From positions 248,001-312,000 of the forward strand of contig NZ_RPEN01000157.1 in NCBI RefSeq assembly GCF_003991405.1: DNA of 64,000 bases. Reading direction: 5' to 3'. A program made the position numbers and the translations under genes. Below, piece after piece: positions 36,758 to 45,555 of the stretch. The notes under the pieces are model-generated. The model was not told where the DNA came from. It did not search any database and was given only the letters and a program-made list of their open reading frames with translations. Source of the stretch: Pseudorhodobacter sp. E13. Its GTDB lineage: Bacteria > Pseudomonadota > Alphaproteobacteria > Rhodobacterales > Rhodobacteraceae. Every line of letters begins with the position of its first letter. Positions within the stretch are counted from its first letter, which is position 1.

Positions 36758-37048
36758 ATGGATATTAAAACATCACTTGCAGCGCAAAGCTATGCACAGG
36801 CACGTCAGGCGGCGGCACCAGAGCCATCGTCTGACGAAGCCGCAGGCGGTTTTGCAAAACTCGCGGAAAGCTTTGCCAACACCCTTATGGCAGGCGAAAA
36901 CACCGCAAAACAGGCTATGACAGGCGATGCCGATCCGCATGCTTTGGTCGAAGCGCTTGCCTCGACCAAAACCGCCGTTGAGACGGTCGTGACTGTGCGT
37001 GACAAGGTTGTCGAGGCCTATCAGGAAATCCTGCGGATGCCGGTATGA
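36758..37048 (+). CDS. fliE: Flagellar hook-basal body complex protein FliE
   Basis: FliE is the small adapter between the MS-ring/export gate and the rod. The 96-residue protein ends in the conserved helix VEALASTKTAVETVVTVRDK and AYQEILRMPV. AAGGAG lies six bases before the ATG. Its stop overlaps the fliQ start by 4 bases, giving coupled expression of a rod adapter and an export-gate subunit. Confidence 0.93.
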   Translation: MDIKTSLAAQSYAQARQAAAPEPSSDEAAGGFAKLAESFANTLMAGENTAKQAMTGDADPHALVEALASTKTAVETVVTVRDKVVEAYQEILRMPV

Positions 37049-37311
37049 CCGAAGGCGTCATCTTCGACACTTTACGTCAAGCGCTCTGGATATCGGTCAT
37101 GATTTCATCGCCGCTGCTGGCTGTTGCGTTGATTGCTGGGGTGACGGTTGGCCTGTTTCAGGCGTTGACCAGTGTGCAGGAAATGACGCTGACCTTCGTG
37201 CCAAAAGTTGGCGCGATGCTGATCGTGTTCTGGGTGTCGATGAGTTTCATGACTTCGACCCTGATCAGTTTTTTCACGGATCGTCTGATCCCCTTGATCG
37301 CAGGAGGCTGA
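37045..37311 (+). CDS. fliQ: Flagellar export gate subunit FliQ
   Basis: FliQ is an inner-membrane export-gate component. The 88-residue protein has two hydrophobic spans (about 17-37 and 50-72) and the family pattern LRQALWISVMISSPLLAVAL and FQALTSVQEMTLTFVPKV. The usual partner fliP is absent here, although fliR, flhB and flhA are encoded on the other strand at 40.8-44.7 kb. flgF begins 2 bases after the stop with CAGGAGG overlapping the end of fliQ. Confidence 0.95.
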   Translation: MTEGVIFDTLRQALWISVMISSPLLAVALIAGVTVGLFQALTSVQEMTLTFVPKVGAMLIVFWVSMSFMTSTLISFFTDRLIPLIAGG

Positions 37312-37313
37312 CC

Positions 37314-38024
37314 ATGGAGTCCGGGCTCTATACCACTTTGACCCGCCAGTCGGGGTTGATGCGCGAAATGCAGGTTGTGGCGCATAACATCGCCAATATT
37401 TCAACAACGGGCTTTCGCCGCGAAGGCGTTGTGTTTTCGGAATATATCAAACGGATGGAGGGTGCCCCCTCACTTTCGATGGCAAACGGCAATGGCCGCC
37501 ATATTGACCTGCGTCAGGCTGGGTTATCGCAAACCGGTGGCACCTTCGATCTTGCTATTCAAGGGGACGGGTTCTTTCTGGTGGAAACCGCGCAGGGGCA
37601 AGCCTTGACCCGTGCGGGCAGCTTTACTCCGAATGGTGAAGGCGAATTGGTCAACCCCGATGGCCATCGCCTGCTCGATCTGGGTGGTGCGCCTATTTTT
37701 GTGCCCCCAGATGCGGGGACGGTTGCCATTTCCACTGATGGCACGCTTTCGGCCAATGGGCAGCCCTTGGCCCAGATTGGTCTGTGGCAGCCCACTGATC
37801 CTTTGAAACTGTCGCACCAAGGCGGGACCGTTTTCGCAAGCGACGGGGTGGAGCCGCTGGAAGGGGGCACGATTCTGCAAGGCTTTGTAGAGGAAAGTAA
37901 CGTGAATCCAATTTCCGAAATCGCCCGGATGATTGCCGTTCAGCGGGCTTATGAACTGGGCCAAGGCTTTCTGGACAAAGAAGATGAGCGCATGCGCAGC
38001 GTCATCCAAGCCCTTGGCCGATAG
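37314..38024 (+). CDS. flgF: Flagellar rod protein FlgF
   Basis: FlgF is a proximal rod subunit of the FlgE/F/G family. The 236-residue protein has the N-terminal motif VVAHNIANISTTGFRREG, the central IQGDGFFLVET and the C-terminal LQGFVEESNVNPISEIARMI. The ATG at 37314 is set by a strong CAGGAGG six bases upstream; the frame is open much further but the extension is only a shadow of fliQ. flgG follows after 9 bases. Confidence 0.94.
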   Translation: MESGLYTTLTRQSGLMREMQVVAHNIANISTTGFRREGVVFSEYIKRMEGAPSLSMANGNGRHIDLRQAGLSQTGGTFDLAIQGDGFFLVETAQGQALTRAGSFTPNGEGELVNPDGHRLLDLGGAPIFVPPDAGTVAISTDGTLSANGQPLAQIGLWQPTDPLKLSHQGGTVFASDGVEPLEGGTILQGFVEESNVNPISEIARMIAVQRAYELGQGFLDKEDERMRSVIQALGR

Positions 38025-38033
38025 GAGAAAACC

Positions 38034-38819
38034 ATGAAAGCCTTACAGATTGCCGCAAGCGGGATGGCCGCTCAACAGATGCGGGTCGATGTTGTGTCCA
38101 ACAACCTCGCGAACATGTCGACAACAGGTTACAACGCCCGCCGTGCGGATTTCGCAGATCTGCATTATCAGCAATTGGCCCGCCCCGGCACTGTATCTGC
38201 GCAAGATGGCTCAATGCTGCCGACAGGGGTGCAGCTTGGCCTTGGTGTGCGGGCCGCTGCCGTTTCGGTGGTGCTGGCGCAGGGGTCTTTGTCCGCCACG
38301 GGCGGCGATCTTGATGTCGCGATTGAAGGGAAGGGTTATCTTGAGGTGACCTTGCCTTCGGGGACAACCGGATACACACGCGATGGCGGATTGAAGCGCA
38401 CCGGTGATGGGTTGATCGTCACTTCCGAAGGGTATGAGGTGAACCCAGGGATTACCATTCCCTCTGATGCGCGCAGCTTGTCTATCAACGCCGAGGGCGA
38501 GGTTTATGCCTATTTCGCCGACCAGGTGCAGCCGCAGCTTTTGGGTCAGTTGTCGCTGACCGGTTTCACGAATGAAAAGGGGCTGGAGGCGATCGGGTCT
38601 AACCTCTTTGTCGAAACGCCTGCCTCCGGGCCGCCGCAACAGGGCACGGCGGGGCAAGATGGTTTGGGAACCTTTCGACAAGGCTATCTGGAGGAAAGCT
38701 CTGTCGATGCGGTCCGTGAGGTAACTGAACTGATCAAAGCGCAACGGGGATATGAGTTGAATGCCAAAGTGATCACCGCTGCCGACCAGATGTTGTCGGC
38801 CACAACCCAGTTGCGCTGA
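38034..38819 (+). CDS. flgG: Flagellar distal rod protein FlgG
   Basis: FlgG forms the distal rod. The 261-residue length is standard for the family. Motifs: VVSNNLANMSTTGYNARRADF near the N-terminus, the central IEGKGYLEVTLPSG, and the C-terminal RQGYLEESSVDAVREVTELI with QRGYELNAKVI. A clear AGGAG precedes the ATG. Its stop and the flgA start share bases (TGATG). Confidence 0.96.
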   Translation: MKALQIAASGMAAQQMRVDVVSNNLANMSTTGYNARRADFADLHYQQLARPGTVSAQDGSMLPTGVQLGLGVRAAAVSVVLAQGSLSATGGDLDVAIEGKGYLEVTLPSGTTGYTRDGGLKRTGDGLIVTSEGYEVNPGITIPSDARSLSINAEGEVYAYFADQVQPQLLGQLSLTGFTNEKGLEAIGSNLFVETPASGPPQQGTAGQDGLGTFRQGYLEESSVDAVREVTELIKAQRGYELNAKVITAADQMLSATTQLR

Positions 38820-39241
38820 TGTTGAAACTTGTCGGGATTGCATTGGTTTGCGCTACCCCATTGGCAGCAGAAAGCCTTATCGCCACACGAGTTATCCGGG
38901 CGCAGACCGTCTTGTCTGCGGCCGATGTGACGCTGGTGGATGCTGCGATTGCGGGGGCTCTGGCAGAACCAGGGGCGGCAATCGGGCAAGAAGCCCGGGT
39001 GACGCTTTACCCCGGCCGGGCGATTCGCCCCGCAGATATCGGCCCTCCCGCGTTGCTGGAGCGGAACCAGATCGTGACACTGGTCTACACCGCGGGTGGG
39101 CTTGGCATCACCACCGAAGGCCGGGCGCTTGACCGTGCCGGCCTAGGCGAAACGGTCCGCGTGATGAACCTGTCCTCTCGGACGATCGTTGCGGGGCGCG
39201 TTGCCCCAGATGGTGCCATCCACGTCGGCTCAAACCCCTAA
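38819..39241 (+). CDS. flgA: Flagellar P-ring assembly chaperone FlgA (short form)
   Basis: FlgA is a periplasmic chaperone for assembly of the P-ring protein FlgI. The 140-residue protein has a signal peptide (cleavage near PLAA-ES) followed by an SAF-type domain, with the family pattern VRVMNLSSRTIVAGRVAPDG at the end. It is shorter than enterobacterial FlgA, as is usual for the alphaproteobacterial form. FlgI itself is not in the window. The start overlaps the flgG stop by one base. Confidence 0.88.
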   Translation: MLKLVGIALVCATPLAAESLIATRVIRAQTVLSAADVTLVDAAIAGALAEPGAAIGQEARVTLYPGRAIRPADIGPPALLERNQIVTLVYTAGGLGITTEGRALDRAGLGETVRVMNLSSRTIVAGRVAPDGAIHVGSNP

Positions 39242-39254
39242 GAGGCTAATGAAT

Positions 39255-39974
39255 ATGCGTTATTTGCTGCTTGCGATCCTTCTTCTTCCCGCATGTTCCA
39301 AACTGGGCGAGGTCGGCAAGGCCCCCGCATTCTCTCCGGTGGAGGGGAGCTACCAACATCATGCGATGTATTCCAACCCCATGCCGGCCTTTGCAGAACC
39401 AGATGGACCGACCGAGGCATCATCGCTCTGGACGGCAAATAGCGGCTCCTTGTTCGGCGATCGTCGGGCGGGTCATCGTGGTGATATCTTAACGGTTGTC
39501 ATTCAGATTGATGAAAAGGCTGAGATTTCGAACTCCTCGGGTCGCAGCAGAAGCGGATCGCAAAGCATGGGTATCCCCTCCTTGTTCGGTATTCCGCAGC
39601 GTTTGAATGAGAAATTGCCAGAGGGGGCGAGCATGGGTAGCGCAGTGGAGACCTCGTCCGATTCGCAGTTTTCCGGTGAAGGATCGGTGCAGCGGAATGA
39701 AAAACTGACCTTGCGGGTCGCGGCGACGGTGGTTGAAGAGCTGCCAAACGGCGTTCTTCGCATCGAGGGCCAGCAAGAGGTTCGTGTCAATTTCGAACTC
39801 AGGGAGTTGATCGTGACAGGCTATGTGCGCCCGGCGGATATTTCGCGGCAGAATGAGATCACATATGATCGCATCGCAGGTGCGCGCATTTCGTATGGGG
39901 GGCGTGGCCAGATTACGGATGTGCAGCAGCCTCGCTATGGCCAACAGATCACCGACACCGTTTTGCCATTCTAA
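39255..39974 (+). CDS. flgH: Flagellar L-ring lipoprotein FlgH
   Basis: FlgH forms the outer-membrane L-ring bushing. The N-terminus is a lipoprotein signal with lipobox LPAC. The beta-rich body has conserved segments SLWTANSGSLFGDRRAGHRGD, VAATVVEELPNGVLRIEGQQ and the C-terminal ISYGGRGQITDVQQPRYGQQI. AGAGG at 39241-39245 is nine bases from the ATG at 39255; an ATG at 39249 would add two residues and cannot be excluded. It directly follows flgA and precedes fliL by 7 bases. Confidence 0.94.
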   Translation: MRYLLLAILLLPACSKLGEVGKAPAFSPVEGSYQHHAMYSNPMPAFAEPDGPTEASSLWTANSGSLFGDRRAGHRGDILTVVIQIDEKAEISNSSGRSRSGSQSMGIPSLFGIPQRLNEKLPEGASMGSAVETSSDSQFSGEGSVQRNEKLTLRVAATVVEELPNGVLRIEGQQEVRVNFELRELIVTGYVRPADISRQNEITYDRIAGARISYGGRGQITDVQQPRYGQQITDTVLPF

Positions 39975-39981
39975 GGGTCCC

Positions 39982-40434
39982 ATGAAAAAGCTCATCCCTG
40001 TTTTTCTTGTTCTTTTCGGTCTGGGCGCTGGCGTGGGTGCAGGGGTAATGCTCCGCCCGGCCAGCGAAGAGGTGGAGCCTGACCCACAGCATGTTGAGGA
40101 GGCGCCCGCTGTCACGGAGTTCGTGAAGCTGAACAATCAGTTTGTCGTGCCGGTGGTCGAAGACGGGCGTGTGATCTCTCTGGTCATTCTTGCCCTCAGT
40201 GTCGAGGTATCGATTGGCAGCACCGAAGCGGTTTTCGCGAAGGAACCGAAGCTGCGCGACGCTTTGCTTCAGGTTTTGTTTGACCACGCGAATGCTGGCG
40301 GTTTCAAAGGGGTGTTCACCGATGGTGCCAATCTGATCCTGCTTCGCAAGGCCTTGCTAGAAGCGGCCCAGAAAACCATGGGCGCGCTTGTGACCGATGT
40401 GCTCATTTCCAATATCGCCCGGCAAGATACCTGA
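39982..40434 (+). CDS. fliL: Flagellar basal-body-associated protein FliL
   Basis: FliL is a single-span inner-membrane protein that surrounds the stator and supports torque. The 150-residue protein starts MKKLIPVFLVLFGLG with one membrane span, then a periplasmic domain with VKLNNQFVVPVVEDGRV and SLVILALSVEV, ending in the family's C-terminal helix (TMGALVTDVLISNIARQD). It is the last gene of the flgB operon and converges on the flhB operon with a 4-base gap. No stator genes (motA, motB) are adjacent. Confidence 0.88.
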   Translation: MKKLIPVFLVLFGLGAGVGAGVMLRPASEEVEPDPQHVEEAPAVTEFVKLNNQFVVPVVEDGRVISLVILALSVEVSIGSTEAVFAKEPKLRDALLQVLFDHANAGGFKGVFTDGANLILLRKALLEAAQKTMGALVTDVLISNIARQDT

Positions 40435-40438
40435 CAGG

Positions 40439-40771
40439 CTATTTCGCTTCTTTGCCCTGTAGCTGTCGCAAAACTTCGGCCCGTCCAAACGCATGTTTTG
40501 CCTCTGCTCTTGCGTCTAGCCATTCCGCAGTTTGCCGGGCCAGAGTGATGTTGATGTCCGCCCGTCTTGCGTCAGCCCAACGATTGTAGCGCAAAGCGAC
40601 CTGTGCGTCTTGTGGGGTCTCATATTTCCCCGGATTGTTCTGAGCGAGATCGCGCAGGCGTTGCAAGCTTGCCTCGCGTTCGGCCGCGAGGCTTTGCAGA
40701 ACAGCAAGTTTCTGATCAAGGATCAGGCCAGACAGGGAAGCCAGCCGTGCAAGATCTTTCTTTCGGGTCAC
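40439..40771 (-). CDS. Small helical protein at the end of the flhB operon; FliJ-like candidate
   Basis: I do not recognise this 110-residue protein by motif. It is charged and helical throughout (AVLQSLAAEREASLQRLRDLAQN, ADINITLARQTAEWLDARAEAK) with no membrane span or signal peptide. Small coiled-coil proteins next to export genes are often FliJ or chaperone analogues, and no other FliJ is present here. It overlaps flhB by 4 bases and is the last gene of the coupled export unit. Confidence 0.5.
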   Translation of the reverse strand: MTRKKDLARLASLSGLILDQKLAVLQSLAAEREASLQRLRDLAQNNPGKYETPQDAQVALRYNRWADARRADINITLARQTAEWLDARAEAKHAFGRAEVLRQLQGKEAK

Positions 40772-41859
40772 TGCGCCCCTCCTTTCCGGCGTGTTTTCTT
40801 GCGCATGGCTTCGGCAAAACGAATGGCTGCGGCAACAGCGCGATAGTGATCGGGATGCACTTCGTCGCCGATTTCCAAAGACGCATGCAGCAGGCGGGCG
40901 GTTGGCGGGTCCGAATGCAGCGGGATGCCAGCCTCAATGGCTTTCTCACGGATACGCGCCGCGATCTCGTCCACGCCCTTGGCCAGACAGATCGGCGCCC
41001 GACCGCTTTTGCGGTCCCATTTTAGCGCAACGGCGTAATGGGTTGGGTTCACGATGATCACATCGGCTTTTGGCACATCGCCCAGCATACGGTTATTTGC
41101 AATCTCCTGCCCTCTTTGCCGGCGCTTGGCCTTCATATGCGGGTCGCCCTCGGAGTTCTTGTGTTCATCCATCATGTCCTTGCGCGACATGCGGTTGGAT
41201 CTGAGATGCTCGGCCCGTTGCCAAAAGTAATCAATACCGCCGATGGTCAGCGCGATGAGGACGATCAAGGTCAGAAACCCCATGATTTTGCCCATCAGCA
41301 TTGCCGTTGAGACGCCCGGTGTCAGATAGATCATCCCGATAAAGTCCTCAGACTCTCGCATCAGAAAGCCAAAAAGCAGGCAGGAGATCACAGTAAGCTT
41401 CACGAAGCTTTTTACAAATTCGAACAAGCCTTTACGGCCAAATTTGTTTTTGAAACCGGATATGGGGGATATCCGGCTAAGCTTTGGGGCGAGTTTCGAC
41501 GGGGTGAACAGCATCGCGCGCTGGGCGATCATCATCAGCATCGCCGCCAACGCAGGAAGCAGGAAAAACGGGGCCAGTGGCAGAACGATTGCGCCGAACA
41601 GGCTGCCTACCCCATGGCCCGCACCTGCCAAAAGCACTTTCGCCAGGTGATCCGAATGGCCCAGAAGCGAGGTTGCCCCTTCCCCCGCGGCAAGCAAGGC
41701 GCTTCCGCCCAGCGCCGTTGCGGCCAGCAAGAACCCTGCATAGGACGCGGCGGAGATCAGGTCTGCAGATCGCGGAATCTCGCCTTTTTGTCGTGCGTCA
41801 TCCAGCTTTTTCTGGGAGGCCTCGTGTTCCTTTTCTGCGCCGTCTTCTTCGTCGCTCAT
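40768..41859 (-). CDS. flhB: Flagellar export switch protein FlhB
   Basis: FlhB is an export-gate membrane protein whose autocleavage switches substrate specificity together with FliK. The 363-residue protein starts with an acidic segment, has four membrane spans (about 30-210) and then the cytoplasmic domain with the autocleavage motif NPTH (VNPTHYAVAL). The ATG at 41859 overlaps the fliR stop by 4 bases; the longer frame upstream only shadows fliR. Confidence 0.96.
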   Translation of the reverse strand: MSDEEDGAEKEHEASQKKLDDARQKGEIPRSADLISAASYAGFLLAATALGGSALLAAGEGATSLLGHSDHLAKVLLAGAGHGVGSLFGAIVLPLAPFFLLPALAAMLMMIAQRAMLFTPSKLAPKLSRISPISGFKNKFGRKGLFEFVKSFVKLTVISCLLFGFLMRESEDFIGMIYLTPGVSTAMLMGKIMGFLTLIVLIALTIGGIDYFWQRAEHLRSNRMSRKDMMDEHKNSEGDPHMKAKRRQRGQEIANNRMLGDVPKADVIIVNPTHYAVALKWDRKSGRAPICLAKGVDEIAARIREKAIEAGIPLHSDPPTARLLHASLEIGDEVHPDHYRAVAAAIRFAEAMRKKTRRKGGAQ

Positions 41860-42635
41860 GGCGTCACCAGAAAGGGGGCGTTCAGATAGGCGTGAAAGGC
41901 CTGTTGCCAGACCCCTAGCAGCAGCGGTGTGGCTACAGCCAGTAGTGCGAGGCCACCCAAAGTCAGCGCAGGGGCACCGACAAAGACGACCATTAGTTGC
42001 GGCATGGCGCGATTGATGACGCCAAGTGCAATATTGTAGATGACCGAGGCTGCGACAAAAGGCGCGGCAAGGGAGAAGGCCAATGCGAAAGCGTGGCTGA
42101 ACTGCGGCACCCCCCAAGCGGCAAGGGTTGTGCCCGAGGGCAGCTCACCTGCGGGCATTGCTTCATAGGAGAGGATGAACAGCTTGGCGATTTGCACGTG
42201 AAGCCCGGACATTACAGCCAATGCCAATCCCGCCATCACGAAGAGATTTGACATTGCCGGCTGCGGCTCTGCTCCTTGCCCGCCGAACAACTGGGACAGC
42301 GAGGTGGATTGTGCGGCCATGGTGCCTGCGATCTGCAAGGCCCAAACGAACAGGCGCAACCCGATACCGATGGCAAGTCCGGCGATGGTTTCGCCTGCGA
42401 TGGGAAGAAGGAAAGGGCCATCATATGGCCCGATCTGGGGGGCAATGGCGGGGAATACAACAGCGGTAAAGCACAGGGCCAGCGCCAGGCGAACCCGCTG
42501 CGGCACCGATTGTTCGCCAAACGCAGGCACCAAAGCCATCGCCGCACCGACCCGCAAAAATACCAAGAACGCCGCCCAAAGCCAGTCTTGGGTCAAGTTT
42601 GTGTATTCGGTCAGCAGGGAGAATAAGGGGGTCAT
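41856..42635 (-). CDS. fliR: Flagellar export gate subunit FliR
   Basis: FliR is a polytopic export-gate subunit that packs with FliP and FliQ. The 259-residue protein has about six hydrophobic spans, with the family segments LVFLRVGAAMALVPAFGE-like (FLVFLRVGAAMALVPAFG) at the start and INRAMPQLMVVFVGAPALTLGGL near the end. It is coupled to flhA and flhB by 4-base overlaps on both sides. Confidence 0.95.
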   Translation of the reverse strand: MTPLFSLLTEYTNLTQDWLWAAFLVFLRVGAAMALVPAFGEQSVPQRVRLALALCFTAVVFPAIAPQIGPYDGPFLLPIAGETIAGLAIGIGLRLFVWALQIAGTMAAQSTSLSQLFGGQGAEPQPAMSNLFVMAGLALAVMSGLHVQIAKLFILSYEAMPAGELPSGTTLAAWGVPQFSHAFALAFSLAAPFVAASVIYNIALGVINRAMPQLMVVFVGAPALTLGGLALLAVATPLLLGVWQQAFHAYLNAPFLVTP

Positions 42636-44704
42636 GCCGCGACCTGGCCAATCATCGCGGGCCGTGCCTCAACACCAATTTCCTCGTAAGACAGAACGGG
42701 AGTCGACAGGCCACGCGCGCCCAGCACTGTGCGCAAAAAACGGCGGCGCAAGGTGGAGGTGACGATGGCGGGCTGTATGCCACTTTCAGCGGCTTTGTTC
42801 AGTTTTTCGGCAAGATTATTGGCAAGGCGGCTGAATTGTTCGGGTGGCAGCGCGACATCTTTTTGCCCCTTCTCACCGTCGATCTGATGGGCCGAGAAGG
42901 TTTTTTCCCATTCCGGGGCGAGTTGAATCAGGGGCAAGGTGCCATCTTCGCGGCGCAAGCCTGCGACAAGTTGAAAGCCGAGCCGTTGGCGCACATGTTC
43001 GCAGATGGCTTCTGGTGTGCCCATTCCACGCGCCTCGGCGATGGCTTCAAGGATCAGGGGAAGATTGCGGATCGACACCCTTTCTTCCAGCAACAGCCGT
43101 AAAACAGCGAGCAGCAGATCGACGGGCACCTTATCTGGCACCAGTTCATCCAGCAGGCGGCGGTTTGCTTCGGACCGCTTTTGGTCTGACAGATTTGCGA
43201 ATTCATCCAATAGCTTGCGCAATCCGCGCAAGGTGAGCAGGCGCGAAAGATTGCTTTTCAGAACCTCCAGCAGATGTGTCGCCAGCACCTCGGTCGGTGA
43301 GACGACGGTGAAGCCCATGATCGACACGTCTTCTTGGGAATCCGGGGGAATCCATCTTGCGGGGGCACCATAGACAGGTTCGCGCACCTCAATCCCATCG
43401 GGGGGCGGCAGGCCATCTGCCAAAAGCGCAAGCACGCGGTCTGGCATCAGGCGGTCGCGCACCTGTTCAACCCCTTGCAGGCGGATCCGGTAAGAGCCGG
43501 GTGGCAAAGACGCTTCATCCGTCAGCCGGATTTCCGGCAGGATCAGCCCGAAGGCACTCGCGATATGGTTGCGCATATTCTGGATGCGCGTATCAAGGCC
43601 AGTCGCGGGGTCCAACACCATCGAGACCAGATCAGGCGCAAATTCGATATGGATATCATCAAAATCCAGCACATCACCGATGCGGCGTTCGACAGGGGCG
43701 GGGGCCTCCTCCTCCGGTTCAATGGCTTTGCGCGCGGCATCACCGGCCACCCAATAGGCCGTGCCGCCGAGGATAAGCGCGCCGATCATGAAGGGCAGGA
43801 AAGGAAGCCCCGGCACCAGCGCGAACAGCGCCATCAGCAGCGCGACCGTGGCCAGCGCGCCGGGATAGCGACCGAGCTGCGCAAAGAACGACACATCTGC
43901 CGCCCCGGTCGCCCCACCCCGCGCCAGAAGCAAGGCCGCGGCGATAGAAATGACAACCGCCGGGATCTGGCTGACAAGCCCATCACCGATGGTCAGAATG
44001 GCATAGGTTTCAAAGGCAAGGCCCAGCGGCATCCCATGCACCAAAGTGCCGATGATCAGCCCCATGACAATGTTTAGCAGGGTGATCAGCAGGCCCGCGA
44101 CCGCATCGCCTTTGACGAATTTTGAGGCCCCATCCAGAGAGCCAAAAAAATTCGTTTCCGCAAGTTCGTTTTCGCGCCGCGCCTTTGCCTCGGCATGGTC
44201 GATCGCGCCAGCAGACATATCGCTGTCAATCGCAAGCTGTTTGCCGGGCATCCCATCCAAGGCGAAGCGCGCGCCCACCTCGGCCATACGGCCCGCGCCT
44301 TTGGTGATCACAACGAAATTCACGATGAGCAGAACGCAGAAAATCACCACGCCCAGCAGAACTGACCCGCCCATGATGAAATTGGCAAAGCCCTGGATCA
44401 CATCGCCAGCGGCATCCGTGCCGGTATGGCCCTGCCCGATGATCAGCTTGGTTGAGGAGACGTTCAGCGACAGCCGAAGCATCAAAGAGGCCAGAAGGAT
44501 GGTCGGGAAGGCCGAAAACTCCAACGGGCGTTGGATGAAAAGCGTGACCGTGAACATCAGGATTGCCAGCGCAAAGGACAGTGCCAGCCCGATATCCAGC
44601 ATCCATGCGGGCACCGGCAAAACCATCATTACGATCACGGCCATCAGGGCCAATGCCAGCAGGATGGTCGGTTGAAAAATCGTCCGCATTGAAAGGGATT
44701 TCAT
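42632..44704 (-). CDS. flhA: Flagellar export gate protein FlhA
   Basis: FlhA is the large export-gate subunit that docks chaperone-substrate complexes. The 690-residue protein has about eight N-terminal spans, then the conserved FHIPEP-type cytoplasmic loop after the fourth span (VVITKGAGRMAEVGARFALDG, MPGKQLAIDSDMSAGAI) and a cytoplasmic domain from about residue 330. The ATG at 44704 overlaps the stop of the transglycosylase gene by 4 bases; the upstream open frame is non-coding. It leads the fliR-flhB unit. Confidence 0.96.
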   Translation of the reverse strand: MKSLSMRTIFQPTILLALALMAVIVMMVLPVPAWMLDIGLALSFALAILMFTVTLFIQRPLEFSAFPTILLASLMLRLSLNVSSTKLIIGQGHTGTDAAGDVIQGFANFIMGGSVLLGVVIFCVLLIVNFVVITKGAGRMAEVGARFALDGMPGKQLAIDSDMSAGAIDHAEAKARRENELAETNFFGSLDGASKFVKGDAVAGLLITLLNIVMGLIIGTLVHGMPLGLAFETYAILTIGDGLVSQIPAVVISIAAALLLARGGATGAADVSFFAQLGRYPGALATVALLMALFALVPGLPFLPFMIGALILGGTAYWVAGDAARKAIEPEEEAPAPVERRIGDVLDFDDIHIEFAPDLVSMVLDPATGLDTRIQNMRNHIASAFGLILPEIRLTDEASLPPGSYRIRLQGVEQVRDRLMPDRVLALLADGLPPPDGIEVREPVYGAPARWIPPDSQEDVSIMGFTVVSPTEVLATHLLEVLKSNLSRLLTLRGLRKLLDEFANLSDQKRSEANRRLLDELVPDKVPVDLLLAVLRLLLEERVSIRNLPLILEAIAEARGMGTPEAICEHVRQRLGFQLVAGLRREDGTLPLIQLAPEWEKTFSAHQIDGEKGQKDVALPPEQFSRLANNLAEKLNKAAESGIQPAIVTSTLRRRFLRTVLGARGLSTPVLSYEEIGVEARPAMIGQVAA

Positions 44705-45387
44705 TTCAGCCCCCCGATGATCGGACCGGATTTGCGCGAAAACTGCACCAGAGGCGCGCGTGCGGAAACAAGACCATACCGTTCGCTCACCTGCGGGGTG
44801 GGGCGTTGCTCTGGGGGGCTGGGTTGCGGGGCTGCGGGTTGGGTGCCGATATAGCGGTTGTAAAGTGTTTCCAGCCGCGCGACATAGGTTTCGGCCTTGC
44901 TTTGGGTGCGCGAATGGTAGTGGCCAACAGCGCGGCGCCAATCGCCGGTTTCTTCATACAACGCGTGCACAAATTGCGCGGCATAGAGCGCGTTTTCCTT
45001 CGGCGACATCATTGCCGCAAGGTCGCTGAACCCTTTGGCATGCCAATGCAGGTTAAGCTGAAAGCACCCGACATCAATATTGGTCAGACCTTCGGCGCGC
45101 TTTGTGTTGATAAACCGCAGGGCAGTTTCAGCGTCGTCAAACCAATAACCTTGTCCGCCGGCGTGAACCGACCAAGGCCAAGGCCCGAAGGGCGCGTTGG
45201 CCGAAGGTTTCCGGCCGGTTTCTGCCAATGTCAGCGCCCGCAGGATTGAAAGTGGCACCCCGGTTTCAGCCGCCGCATAGCGCGCGGCCTGATCGCATTG
45301 CTGCGAGGGCGAGGCGGAAGCGGCAAACCAGACCTGTGAGAAAACAGCCACCATTAGCACGATGCGAAAACGTAGACAGGTCAGCAT
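44701..45387 (-). CDS. Flagellar-locus lytic transglycosylase (SLT fold), SltF-like
   Basis: This 228-residue exported enzyme probably opens peptidoglycan for the rod. A signal peptide ends near ASA-SP. The SLT core has ALTLAETGRKPS, with the candidate catalytic glutamate, and VGCFQLNLHWHAKGF, followed by AVGHYHS. A Pro-rich tail follows from about 190. The ATG at 45387 is preferred because GGGAG lies five bases upstream. Because the flgJ-like protein lacks a muramidase, this gene is the likely counterpart of SltF known from Rhodobacter sphaeroides. It overlaps flhA by 4 bases. Confidence 0.82.
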   Translation of the reverse strand: MLTCLRFRIVLMVAVFSQVWFAASASPSQQCDQAARYAAAETGVPLSILRALTLAETGRKPSANAPFGPWPWSVHAGGQGYWFDDAETALRFINTKRAEGLTNIDVGCFQLNLHWHAKGFSDLAAMMSPKENALYAAQFVHALYEETGDWRRAVGHYHSRTQSKAETYVARLETLYNRYIGTQPAAPQPSPPEQRPTPQVSERYGLVSARAPLVQFSRKSGPIIGGLK

Positions 45388-45503
45388 AAGGGCTCCCACC
45401 GCTTGCGGGCGTTCTGCCCTTGCCCCCATAGCTACGGAAAATTCCTTTCCAATTGGTAACCTTGATCCGGGATTTTATCGGGTGGTGATAAGCCGCGGCC
45501 AGT

Positions 45504-45530
45504 AAAAAGGGGCGGCCCTGCGGCCACCCC
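45504..45530 (-). terminator. Terminator of pheT
   Basis: On the minus strand a 9-bp stem (GGGGTGGCC / GGCCGCCCC, one G-U pair) with loop GCAG is followed by five T residues. It is 25 bases after the pheT stop. The plus strand has a C-A mismatch at the wobble position, which supports the minus-strand reading. Confidence 0.85.
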
Positions 45531-45555
45531 CGTTTTTGCTTCCTGTCCGGATGGC

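Noticed and set aside
36999-37313. Longer N-terminus for flgF
   Set aside because: The upstream in-frame extension is only the shadow of fliQ; a CAGGAGG site fixes the start at 37314.
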